This document shows positions 11,430-24,111 of a stretch of DNA of 64,000 nucleotides, piece by piece. The stretch lies in contig OZ059894.1 in NCBI GenBank assembly GCA_964057225.1, positions 3,224,001 through 3,288,000 of the forward strand. Reading direction: 5' to 3'. Position 1 is the stretch's first letter, and each line of letters begins with the position of its first letter. A program made the position numbers and the translations under genes. The notes under the pieces are model-generated. The model was not told where the DNA came from. It saw nothing but the letters and a program-made list of their open reading frames with translations, and searched no databases. The DNA comes from Auanema rhodensis. Taxonomy: Eukaryota; Nematoda; Chromadorea; Rhabditida; Rhabditidae.

Positions 11430-14400
11430 TGCATCATTTTCCAAACGATCATAACTAATTTTTGTATTGAGCATTTCTTAATGAAGTATAGTGCATTCGA
11501 TGTGGATTTTTGAGCTGCGTCGATCTGTGTTATCAGATTTGCGCTAGCTTAAGAATGCACCGAGATATCAACTGATATAGGTTCACACTTATATCCTCGA
11601 TTTTCACCCTGAAGAGTTTATTTTTTCGCTGAATAACATTGTCCATCATCTTCGCCTCGAAAAAAGAAATCTAAAAACATCTACTTTTCGTGAAATTATT
11701 TTGAAATTTTCCGGGAAAATTTTTGTCAAAATGTTTTTGGAAGCAATGTTGAGTGTACATGGAAACTCAACATACACTAATGCATCATTTTTCAAACGAT
11801 CATAACTAATTTTTGTATTGAGCGTTTCTCAATTTAGTATAGTGCATTCAATGCGGATTTTTGAGCTGCGTCGATCTGTGTTATCAAATTTGCGCTAGCT
11901 TTAGAATGCACCGAGATATCAACTGATATCGGTTCACACTTATATCCTCGATTTTCACCCTGAAGAGTTAATTTTTTCGCTGAATAACATTGTCCATCGT
12001 CTTCGCCTTGAAAAAAGGAATCTAAAAACATCTACTTTTCGTGAAATTATTTCGAAATTTTTCGGGAAAATTTTTGTCAAAATGTTTTTGAAAGCAATGT
12101 TGAGTGTACATTGAAACTCAATATACAGTAATGCATCATTTTCCAAACGATCATAACTAATTTTTGTATTGAGCATTTCTTAATGAAGTATAGTGCATTC
12201 GATGTGATTTTTGAGCTGCGTCGATCTGTGTTATCAGATTTGCGCTAGCTTAAGAATGCACCGAGATATCAACTGATATAGGTTCACACTTATATCCTCG
12301 ATTTTCACCCTGAAGAGTTTATTTTTTCGCTGAATAACAATGTCCATCATCTTCGCCTCGAAAAAAGAAACCTAAAAACATCTACTTTTCGTGAAATTAT
12401 TTTGAAATTTTCCGGGAAAATTTTTGTCAAAATGTTTTTGGAAGCAATGTTGAGTGTACATGGAAACTCAACATACAATAATGCATCATTTTTCAAACGA
12501 TCATAACTAATTTTTGTATTGAGCATTTCTTAATGAAGTATAGTGCATTCGATGTAGATTTTTGAGCTGCGTCGATCTGTGTTATCAGATTTGCGCCAGC
12601 TTAAGAATGCACCGAGATATCAACTGATATATGTTCACACTTATATCCTCGATTTTCACCCTGAAGATTTACTTTTTTCATTGAATAACATTGTCCATCG
12701 TTTTTGCCTTGAAAAAAGGAATCTAAAAACATCTACTTTTTGCTAAACTATTTTGAAATTTTTCGAAAAAATTTTTGTCAAAATGTTTTTGGAAGCAATG
12801 TTGAGTGTACATGAAAACTCAACATAAAACTAATGCATCATTTTTCAAACGATCATAACTAATTTTTGTATTGAGCGTTTCTCAATGAAGTATAGTGCAT
12901 TCAATGCGGATTTTTGAGCTGCGTCGATCTGTATTATCAAATTTGCGCTAGCTTTAGAATGCACCGAGATATCAACTGATATCGGTTCACACTTATATCC
13001 TCGATTTTCACCCTGAAGAGTTAATTTTTTCGCTGAATAACATTGTCCATCGTCTTTGCCTTGAAAAAAGGAATCTAAAAACATCTACTTTTCGTGAAAT
13101 TATTTCGAAATTTTTCGGGAAAATTTTTGTCAAAATGTTTTTGAAAGCAATGTTGAGTGTACATTGAAACTCAATATACAGTAATGCATCATTTTCCAAA
13201 CGATCATAACTAATTTTTGTATTGAGCATTTCTTAATGAAGTATAGTGCATTCGATGTGGATTTTTGAGCTGCGTCGATCTGTGTTATCAGATTTGCGCT
13301 AGCTTAAGAATGCACCGAGATATCAACTGATATAGGTTCACACTTATATCCTCGATTTTCACCCTGAAGAGTTTATTTTTTCGCTGAATAACATTGTCCA
13401 TCATCTTCGCCTCGAAAAAAGAAATCTAAAAACATCTACTTTTCGTGAAATTATATTGAAATTTCCCGGGAAAATTTTTGTCAAAATGTTTTTGGAAGCA
13501 ATGTTGAGTGTACATGGAAACTCAACATACAATAATGCATCATTTTTCAAACGATCATAACTAATTTTTGTATTGAGCATTTCTCAATGAAGTATAGTGC
13601 ATTCGATGTAGATTTTTGAGCTGCGTCGATCTGTGTTATCAGATTTGCGCTAGCTTAAAAATGCACCGAGATATCAACTGATATATGTTCACACTTATAT
13701 CCTCGATTTTCACCCTGGAGAGTTTATTTTTTCGCTGAATAACATTGTCCATCATCTTCGCCTCGAAAAAGGGAATCTAAAAACATCTACTTTTTGTGAA
13801 ATTATTTTGAAATTTTTCGGGAAAATTTTTGTCAAAATGTTTTTGGAAGCAATGTTGAGTGTACATTGAAACTCAATATACAGTAATGCATCATTTTCCA
13901 AACGATCATAACTAATTTTTGTATTGAGCATTTCTTAATGAAGTATAGTGCATTCGATGTGGATTTTTGTGCTGCGTCGATCTGTGTTATCAGATTTGCG
14001 CTAGCTTAAGAATGCACCGAGATATCAACTGATATAGGTTCACACTTATATCCTCGATTTTCACCCTGAAGAGTTTATTTTTTCGCTGAATAACATTGTC
14101 CATCGTCTTCCCCTTGAAAAAAGGAATCTAAAAACATCTACTTTTCGTGAAATTATTTCGAAATTTTTCGGGAAAATTTTTGTCAAAATGTTTTTGGAAG
14201 CAATGTTGAGTGTACATGGAAACTCAACATACACTAATGCATCATTTTTCAAACGATCATAACAAATTTTTGTATTGAGCATTTCTTAATGAAGTATAGT
14301 GCATTCGATGTAGATTTTTGAGCTGCGTCGATCTGTGTTATCAGATTTGCGCTAGCTTAAAAATGCACCGAGATATCAACTGATATATGTTCACACTTAT

Positions 14401-17400
14401 ATCCTCGATTTTCACCCTGAAGATTTACTTTTTTCGTTGAATAACATTGTCCATCGTTTTTGCCTTGAAAAAAGGAATCTAAAAACATCTACTTTTTGCT
14501 AAACTATTTTGAAATTTTTCGAAAAAATTTTTGTCAAAATGTTTTTGGAAGCAATGTTGAGTGTACATGGAAACTCAACATACACTAATGCATCATTTTT
14601 CAAACGATCATAACTAATTTTTGTATTGAGCGTTTCTCAATGAAGTATAGTGCATTCAATGCGGATTTTTGAGCTGCGTCGATCTGTGTTATCAAAATTG
14701 CGCTAGCTCTAGAATGCACCGAGATATCAACTGATATCGGTTCACACTTATATCCTCGATTTTCACCCTGAAGAGTTAATTTTTTCGCTGAATAACATTG
14801 TCCATCGTCTTCGCCTTAAAAAAAGGAATCTGAAAACATCTACTTTTCGTGAAATTATTTCGAAATTTTTCGGGAAAATTTTTGTCAAAATGTTTTTGGA
14901 AGCAATGTTGAGTGTACATTGAAACTCAATATACAGTAATGCATCATTTTCCAAACGATCATAACTAATTTTTGTGTTGAGCATTTCTTAATGAAGTATA
15001 GTGCATTCGATGTGGATTTTTGTGCTGCGTCGATCTGTGTTATCAGATTTGCGCTAGCTTAAGAATGCACCGAGATATCAACTGATATAGGTTCACACTT
15101 ATATCCTCGATTTTCACCCTGAAGAGTTTATTTTTTCGCTGAATAACATTGTCCATCGTCTTCCCCTTGAAAAAAAGAATCTAAAAACATCTACTTTTCG
15201 TGAAATTATTTCGAAATTTTTCGGGAAAATTTTTGTCAAAATGTTTTTGGAAGCAATGTTGAGTGTACATGGAAACTCAACATACACTAATGCATCATTT
15301 TTCAAACGATCATAACTAATTTTTGTATTGAGCATTTCTTAATGAAGTATAGTGCATTCGATGTAGATTTTTGAGCTGCGTCGATCTGTGTTATCAGATT
15401 TGCGCTAGCTTAAAAATGCACCGAGATATCAACTGATATATGTTCACACTTATATCCTCGATTTTCACCCTGAAGATTTACTTTTTTCGTTGAATAACAT
15501 TGTCCATCGTTTTTGCCTTGAAAAAAGGAATCTAAAAACATCTACTTTTTGCTAAACTATTTTGAAATTTTTCGAAAAAATTTTTGTCAAAATGTTTTTG
15601 GAAGCAATGTTGAGTGTACATGGAAACTCAACATACACTAATGCATCATTTTTCAAACGATCATAACTAATTTTTGTATTGAGCGTTTCTCAATGAAGTA
15701 TAGTGCATTCAATGCGGATTTTTGAGCTGCGTCGATCTGTGTTATCAAAATTGCGCTAGCTCTAGAATGCACCGAGATATCAACTGATATCGGTTCACAC
15801 TTATATCCTCGATTTTCACCCTGAAGAGTTAATTTTTTCGCTGAATAACATTGTCCATCGTCTTCGCCTTAAAAAAAGGAATCTAAAAACATCTACTTTT
15901 CGTGAAATTATTTCGAAATTTTTCGGGAAAATTTTTGTCAAAATGTTTTTGAAAGCAATGTTGAGTGTACATTGAAACTCAATATACAGTAATGCATCAT
16001 TTTCCAAACGATCATAACTAATTTTTGTGTTGAGCATTTCTTAATGAAGTATAGTGCATTCGATGTGGATTTTTGTGCTGCGTCGATCTGTGTTATCAGA
16101 TTTGCGCTAGCTTAAGAATGCACCGAGATATCAACTGATATAGGTTCACACTTATATCCTCGATTTTCACCCTGAAGAGTTTATTTTTTCGCTGAATAAC
16201 ATTGTCCATCGTCTTCCCCTTGAAAAAAAGAATCTAAAAACATCTACTTTTCGTGAAATTATTTCGAAATTTTTCGGGAAAATTTTTGTCAAAATGTTTT
16301 TGGAAGCAATGTTGAGTGTACATGGAAACTCAACATACACTAATGCATCATTTTCCAAACGATCATAACTAATTTTTGTATTGAGCATTTCTTAATGAAG
16401 TATAGTGCATTCGATGTGGATTTTTGAGCTGCGTCGATCTGTGTTATCAGATTTGCGCTAGCTTAAGAATGCACCGAGATATCAACTGATATAGGTTCAC
16501 ACTTATATCCTCGATTTTCACCCTGAAGAGTTTATTTTATCGCTGAATAACATTGTCCATCATCTTCGCCTCGAAAAAAGAAATCTAAAAACATCTACTT
16601 TTCGTGAAATTATTTTGAAATTTTCCGGGAAAATTTTTGTCAAAATGTTTTTGGAAGCAATGTTGAGTGTACATGGAAACTCAACATACACTAATGCATC
16701 ATTTTTCAAACGATCATAACTAATTTTTGTATTGAGCGTTTCTCAATTTAGTATAGTGCATTCAATGCGGATTTTTGAGCTGCGTCGATCTGTGTTATCA
16801 AATTTGCGCTAGCTTTAGAATGCACCGAGATATCAACTGATATCGGTTCACACTTATATCCTCGATTTTCACCCTGAAGAGTTATTTTTTTCGCTGAATA
16901 ACATTGTCCATCGTCTTCGCCTTGAAAAAAGGAATCTAAAAACATCTACTTTTCGTGAAATTATTTCGAAATTTTTCGGGAAAATTTTTGTCAAAATGTT
17001 TTTGAAAGCAATGTTGAGTGTACATTGAAACTCAATATACAGTAATGCATCATTTTCCAAACGATCATAACTAATTTTTGTATTGAGCATTTCTTAATGA
17101 AGTATAGTGCATTCGATGTGATTTTTGAGCTGCGTCGATCTGTGTTATCAGATTTGCGCTAGCTTAAGAATGCACCGAGATATCAACTGATATAGGTTCA
17201 CACTTATATCCTCGATTTTCACCCTGAAGAGTTTATTTTTTCGCTGAATAACAATGTCCATCATCTTCGCCTCGAAAAAAGAAATCTAAAAACATCTACT
17301 TTTCGTGAAATTATTTTGAAATTTTCCGGGAAAATTTTTGTCAAAATGTTTTTGGAAGCAATGTTGAGTGTACATGGAAACTCAACATACAATAATGCAT

Positions 17401-17724
17401 CATTTTTCAAACGATCATAACTAATTTTTGTATTGAGCATTTCTTAATGAAGTATAGTGCATTCGATGTAGATTTTTGAGCTGCGTCGATCTGTGTTATC
17501 AGATTTGCGCCAGCTTAAGAATGCACCGAGATATCAACTGATATATGTTCACACTTATATCCTCGATTTTCACCCTGAAGATTTACTTTTTTCATTGAAT
17601 AACATTGTCCATCGTTTTTGCCTTGAAAAAAGGAATCTAAAAACATCTACTTTTTGCTAAACTATTTTGAAATTTTTCGAAAAAATTTTTGTCAAAATGT
17701 TTTTGGAAGCAATGTTGAGTGTAC
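11430..17724 (+). repeat. Segment repeated at a 4,914-bp offset (14 monomers)
   Basis: About 11,430-12,810 matches about 16,344-17,724. Shared marks include the CTCAATTTAGTATAG allele (near 11,829 and 16,743), the one-base-shorter GATGTGATTTTTG (near 12,201 and 17,115), AACAATGTCC and GCGCCAGCTT. Differences include TTTATTTTTTCG versus TTTATTTTATCG, GAGTTAATT versus GAGTTATTT, and GAAACCTA versus GAAATCTA. This is an older event than the 10-kb duplication, because both parts are inside it. Confidence 0.75.
13950..16400 (+). repeat. Three-monomer higher-order repeat (1,053 bp)
   Basis: A cycle of three unit types repeats every 1,053 bp: a B unit with CTTCCCCTTG (14,061; 15,114; 16,167), an A-like unit with GATTTACTTTTTTCGTTG and GCTAAACTATTTT (about 14,430; 15,483), and a B unit with CGCCTTAAAAAAAGG (14,763; 15,816). 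That is about two and a third cycles. The same array is present at about 24.1-26.5 kb in copy 2 of the large duplication. Confidence 0.8.
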
Positions 17725-18289
17725 ATGGAAACTCAACATACACTAATGCATCATTTTTCAAACGATCATAACTAATTTTTGTATTAAGCGTTTTTCAATG
17801 TAGTATAGTGCATTCGATGCGGATTTTTAAGCTGCGTCGATCTGTGTTATCAGATTTGCGCTAGCTTAAAAATGCACCGAGATATCAACTGATATAGGTT
17901 CACACTTATATCCTCGATTTTCACCCTGAAGAGTTTATTTTTTCGCTGAATAACAATGTCCATCATCTTCGCCTCGAAAAAAGAAATCTAAAAACATCTA
18001 CTTTTCGTGAAATTATTTTGAAATTTTCCGGGAAAATTTTTGCCAAAATGTTTTTGGAAGCAATGTTGAGTGTACATGGAAACTCAACATACAATAATGC
18101 ATCATTTTTCAAACGATCATAACTAATTTTTGTATTGAGCATTTCTTAATGAAGTATAGTGCATTCGATGTAGATTTTTGAGCTGCGTCGATCTGTGTTA
18201 TCAGATTTGCGCCAGCTTAAGAATGCACCGAGATATCAACTGATATATGTTCACACTTATATCCTCGATTTTCACCCTGAAGATTTACT

Positions 18290-18330
18290 TTTTTCATTGA
18301 ATAACATTGTCCATCGTCTTCCCCTTGAAA
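18290..18330 (+). other. Duplication junction between the two 10-kb copies
   Basis: Left of the junction the sequence follows the ATTTACTTTTTTCATTGAAT allele, which in copy 2 (near 28,450) continues as CATCGTTTTTGCC. Here it continues as CATCGTCTTCCCC, the allele of 6,771. The shared TGAATAACATTGTCCATCGT (18,298-18,317) is the probable crossover interval, consistent with in-register unequal exchange between monomers. Confidence 0.75.
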
Positions 18331-18921
18331 AAAGGAATCTAAAAACATCTACTTTTCGTGAAATTATTTCGAAATTTTTCGGGAAAATTTTTGTCAAAAT
18401 GTTTTTGGAAGCAATGTTGAGTGTACATGGAAACTCAACATACACTAATGCATCATTTTCCAAACGATCATAACTAATTTTTGTATTGAGCATTTCTTAA
18501 TGAAGTATAGTGCATTCGATGTGGATTTTTGAGCTGCGTCGATCTGTGTTATCAGATTTGCGCTAGCTTAAGAATGCACCGAGATATCAACTGATATAGG
18601 TTCACACTTATATCCTCGATTTTCACCCTGAAGAATTAATTTTTTCGTTGAATAACATTGTCCATCGTCTTTGCCTTGAAAAAAGGAATCTAAAAACATC
18701 TACTTTTTGCTAAATTATTTTGAAATGTTTCGAAAAAATTTTTGTCAAAATGTTTTTGGAAGCAATGTTGAGTGTACATGGAAACTCAACATACACTAAT
18801 GCATCATTTTTCAAACGATCATAACTAATTTTTGTATTAAGCGTTTTTCAATGTAGTATAGTGCATTCGATGCGGATTTTTAAGCTGCGTCGATCTGTGT
18901 TATCCGATTTGCGCTAGCTGA

Positions 18922-19255
18922 AAAATGCACCGAGATATCAACTGATATAAGTTCACACTTATATCCTCGATTTTCACCCTGAAGAATTAATTTTTTCGTT
19001 GAATAACATTGTCCATCGTCTTTGCCTTGAAAAAAGGAATCTAAAAACATCTACTTTTTGCTAAATTATTTTGAAATTTTTCGAAAAAATTGGAAGCAAT
19101 GTTGAGTGTACATGGAAACTCAACATACACTAATGCATCATTTTTCAAACGATCATAACTAATTTTTGTATTAAGCGTTTTTCAATGTAGTATAGTGCAT
19201 TCGATGCGGATTTTCAAGCTGCGTCGATCTGTGTTATCAGATTTGCGCTAGCTTA
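18922..19255 (+). repeat. 334-bp monomer with 17-bp deletion, copy 3
   Basis: Same join at about 19,090, exactly 10,162 bp after copy 2 (29 monomers minus 17 bp). It was carried here by the large duplication. I found no copy of this allele in the right arm. Confidence 0.9.
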
Positions 19256-22200
19256 AAAATGCACCGAGATATCAACTGATATAAGTTCACACTTATATCC
19301 TCGATTTTCACCCCGAAGAATTAATTTTTTCGTTGAATAACATTGTCCATCGTCTTTGCCTTGAAAAAAGGAATCTAAAAACATCTACTTTTTGCTAAAT
19401 TATTTCGAAATTTTTCGAAAAAATTTTTGTCAAAATGTTTTTGGAAGCAATGTTGAGTGTACATGGAAACTCAACATACACTAATGCATCATTTTTCAAA
19501 CGATCATAACTAATTTTTGTATTAAGCGTTTCTCAATGAAGTATAGTGCATTCAATGCGGATTTTTGAGCTGCGTCGATCTGTGTTATCAAATTTGCGCT
19601 AGCTTAAGAATGCACCGAGATATCAACTGATATAGGTTCACACTTATATCCTCGATTTTCACCCTGAAGAGTTTATTTTTTCGCTGAATAACATTGTCCA
19701 TCATCTTCGCCTCGAAAAAAGAAATCTAAAAACATCTACTTTTCGTGAAATTATTTTGAAATTTTCCGGGAAAATTTTTGTCAAAATGTTTTTGGAAGCA
19801 ATGTTGAGTGTACATGGAAACTCAACATACAATAATGCATCATTTTTCAAACGATCATAACTAATTTTTGTATTGAGCGTTTCTCAATGAAGTATAGTGC
19901 ATTCAATGCGGATTTTTGAGCTGCGTCGATCTGTGTTATCAAAATTGCGCTAGCTTTAGAATGCACCGAGATATCAACTGATATCGGTTCACACTTATAT
20001 CCTCGATTTTCACCCTGAAGAGTTAATTTTTTCGCTGAATAACATTGTCCATCGTCTTCGCCTTGAAAAAAAGAAATCTAAAAACATCTACTTTTCGTGA
20101 AATTATTTCGAAATTTTTCGGGAAAATTTTTGTCAAAATGTTTTTGAAAGCAATGTTGAGTGTACATTGAAACTCAATATACAGTAATGCATCATTTTCC
20201 AAACGATCATAACTAATTTTTGTACTGAGCATTTCTTAATGAAGTATAGTGCATTCGATGTGGATTTTTGTGCTGCGTCGATCTGTGTTATCAGATTTGC
20301 GCTAGCTTAAGAATGCACCGAGATATCAACTGATATAGGTTCACACTTATATCCTCGATTTTCACCCTGAAGAGTTTATTTTTTCGCTGAATAACATTGT
20401 CCATCGTCTTCCCCTTGAAAAAAGGAATCTAAAAACATCTACTTTTCGTGAAATTATTTCGAAATTTTTCGGGAAAATTTTTGTCAAAATGTTTTTGGAA
20501 GCAATGTTGAGTGTACATGGAAACTCAACATACACTAATGCATCATTTTCCAAACGATCATAACTAATTTTTGTATTGAGCATTTCTTAATGAAGTATAG
20601 TGCATTCGATGTGGATTTTTGAGCTGCGTCGATCTGTGTTATCAGATTTGCGCTAGCTTAAGAATGCACCGAGATATCAACTGATATAGGTTCACACTTA
20701 TATCCTCGATTTTCACCCTGAAGAGTTTATTTTTTCGCTGAATAACATTGTCCATCATCTTTGCCTCGAAAAAAGAAATCTAAAAACATCTACTTTTCGT
20801 GAAATTATTTTGAAATTTTCCGGGAAAATTTTTGTCAAAATGTTTTTGGAAGCAATGTTGAGTGTACATGGAAACTCAACATACACTAATGCATCATTTT
20901 TCAAACGATCATAACTAATTTTTGTATTGAGCATTTCTTAATGAAGTATAGTGCATTCGATGTAGATTTTTGAGCTGCGTCGATCTGTGTTATCAGATTT
21001 GCGCTAGCTTAAAAATGCACCGAGATATCAACTGATATATGTTCACACTTATATCCTCGATTTTCACCCTGAAGATTTACTTTTTTCGTTGAATAACATT
21101 GTCCATCGTTTTTGCCTTGAAAAAAGGAATCTAAAAACATCTACTTTTTGCTAAATTATTTCGAAATTTTTCGAAAAAATTTTTGTCAAAATGTTTTTGG
21201 AAGCAATGTTGAGTGTACATGGAAACTCAACATACACTAATGCATCATTTTTCAAACGATCATAACTAATTTTTGTATTGAGCGTTTCTCAATGAAGTAT
21301 AGTGCATTCAATGCGGATTTTTGAGCTGCGTCGATCTGTGTTATCAAAATTGCGCTAGCTCTAGAATGCACCGAGATATCAACTGATATCGGTTCACACT
21401 TATATCCTCGATTTTCACCCTGAAGAGTTATTTTTTTCGCTGAATAACATTGTCCATCGTCTTCGCCTTAAAAAAAGGAATCTAAAAACATCTACTTTTC
21501 GTGAAATTATTTCGAAATTTTTCGGGAAAATTTTTGTCAAAATGTTTTTGAAAGCAATGTTGAGTGTACATTGAAACTCAATATACAGTAATGCATCATT
21601 TTCCAAACGATCATAACTAATTTTTGTATTGAGCATTTCTTAATGAAGTATAGTGCATTCGATGTGGATTTTTGAGCTGCGTCGATCTGTGTTATCAGAT
21701 TTGCGCTAGCTTAAGAATGCACCGAGATATCAACTGATATAGGTTCACACTTATATCCTCGATTTTCACCCTGAAGAGTTTATTTTTTCGCTGAATAACA
21801 TTGTCCATCATCTTCGCCTCGAAAAAAGAAATCTAAAAACATCTACTTTTCGTGAAATTATTTTGAAATTTTCCGGGAAAATTTTTGTCAAAATGTTTTT
21901 GGAAGCAATGTTGAGTGTACATGGAAACTCAACATACACTAATGCATCATTTTTCAAACGATCATAACTAATTTTTGTATTGAGCGTTTCTCAATTTAGT
22001 ATAGTGCATTCAATGCGGATTTTTGAGCTGCGTCGATCTGTGTTATCAAATTTGCGCTAGCTTTAGAATGCACCGAGATATCAACTGATATCGGTTCACA
22101 CTTATATCCTCGATTTTCACCCTGAAGAGTTAATTTTTTCGCTGAATAACATTGTCCATCGTCTTCGCCTTGAAAAAAGGAATCTAAAAACATCTACTTT

Positions 22201-24111
22201 TCGTGAAATTATTTCGAAATTTTTCGGGAAAATTTTTGTCAAAATGTTTTTGAAAGCAATGTTGAGTGTACATTGAAACTCAATATACAGTAATGCATCA
22301 TTTTCCAAACGATCATAACTAATTTTTGTATTGAGCATTTCTTAATGAAGTATAGTGCATTCGATGTGATTTTTGAGCTGCGTCGATCTGTGTTATCAGA
22401 TTTGCGCTAGCTTAAGAATGCACCGAGATATCAACTGATATAGGTTCACACTTATATCCTCGATTTTCACCCTGAAGAGTTTATTTTTTCGCTGAATAAC
22501 AATGTCCATCATCTTCGCCTCGAAAAAAGAAACCTAAAAACATCTACTTTTCGTGAAATTATTTTGAAATTTTCCGGGAAAATTTTTGTCAAAATGTTTT
22601 TGGAAGCAATGTTGAGTGTACATGGAAACTCAACATACAATAATGCATCATTTTTCAAACGATCATAACTAATTTTTGTATTGAGCATTTCTTAATGAAG
22701 TATAGTGCATTCGATGTAGATTTTTGAGCTGCGTCGATCTGTGTTATCAGATTTGCGCCAGCTTAAGAATGCACCGAGATATCAACTGATATATGTTCAC
22801 ACTTATATCCTCGATTTTCACCCTGAAGATTTACTTTTTTCATTGAATAACATTGTCCATCGTTTTTGCCTTGAAAAAAGGAATCTAAAAACATCTACTT
22901 TTTGCTAAACTATTTTGAAATTTTTCGAAAAAATTTTTGTCAAAATGTTTTTGGAAGCAATGTTGAGTGTACATGAAAACTCAACATAAAACTAATGCAT
23001 CATTTTTCAAACGATCATAACTAATTTTTGTATTGAGCGTTTCTCAATGAAGTATAGTGCATTCAATGCGGATTTTTGAGCTGCGTCGATCTGTATTATC
23101 AAATTTGCGCTAGCTTTAGAATGCACCGAGATATCAACTGATATCGGTTCACACTTATATCCTCGATTTTCACCCTGAAGAGTTAATTTTTTCGCTGAAT
23201 AACATTGTCCATCGTCTTTGCCTTGAAAAAAGGAATCTAAAAACATCTACTTTTCGTGAAATTATTTCGAAATTTTTCGGGAAAATTTTTGTCAAAATGT
23301 TTTTGAAAGCAATGTTGAGTGTACATTGAAACTCAATATACAGTAATGCATCATTTTCCAAACGATCATAACTAATTTTTGTATTGAGCATTTCTTAATG
23401 AAGTATAGTGCATTCGATGTGGATTTTTGAGCTGCGTCGATCTGTGTTATCAGATTTGCGCTAGCTTAAGAATGCACCGAGATATCAACTGATATAGGTT
23501 CACACTTATATCCTCGATTTTCACCCTGAAGAGTTTATTTTTTCGCTGAATAACATTGTCCATCATCTTCGCCTCGAAAAAAGAAATCTAAAAACATCTA
23601 CTTTTCGTGAAATTATATTGAAATTTCCCGGGAAAATTTTTGTCAAAATGTTTTTGGAAGCAATGTTGAGTGTACATGGAAACTCAACATACAATAATGC
23701 ATCATTTTTCAAACGATCATAACTAATTTTTGTATTGAGCATTTCTCAATGAAGTATAGTGCATTCGATGTAGATTTTTGAGCTGCGTCGATCTGTGTTA
23801 TCAGATTTGCGCTAGCTTAAAAATGCACCGAGATATCAACTGATATATGTTCACACTTATATCCTCGATTTTCACCCTGGAGAGTTTATTTTTTCGCTGA
23901 ATAACATTGTCCATCATCTTCGCCTCGAAAAAGGGAATCTAAAAACATCTACTTTTTGTGAAATTATTTTGAAATTTTTCGGGAAAATTTTTGTCAAAAT
24001 GTTTTTGGAAGCAATGTTGAGTGTACATTGAAACTCAATATACAGTAATGCATCATTTTCCAAACGATCATAACTAATTTTTGTATTGAGCATTTCTTAA
24101 TGAAGTATAGT

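Larger units (their letters stand above)
8573..18316 (+). repeat. Large duplication, copy 1 (about 9.7 kb)
   Basis: Every variant checked in this block recurs 10,162 bp downstream: the 17-bp deletion, CGTACTGAGC-type changes near 10,060, the AACATAAAACTAATG insertion allele near 12,825, the CCCGGG allele at 13,462 and TTGCCAAAATG near 18,041. Only three differences were noticed: C/A at 9,670/19,832, C/T at 10,994/21,156 and T/C at 11,000/21,162. The block ends where CCATCGT is followed by CTTCCCC instead of TTTTGCC. That point is the junction into copy 2. Confidence 0.88.

Noticed and set aside
18195-18473. A 92-codon plus-strand open frame in the left arm
   Set aside because: It spans the duplication junction near 18,300, and its content is satellite in antisense to the common 73-residue frame. 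It exists only because two unit types are joined there.
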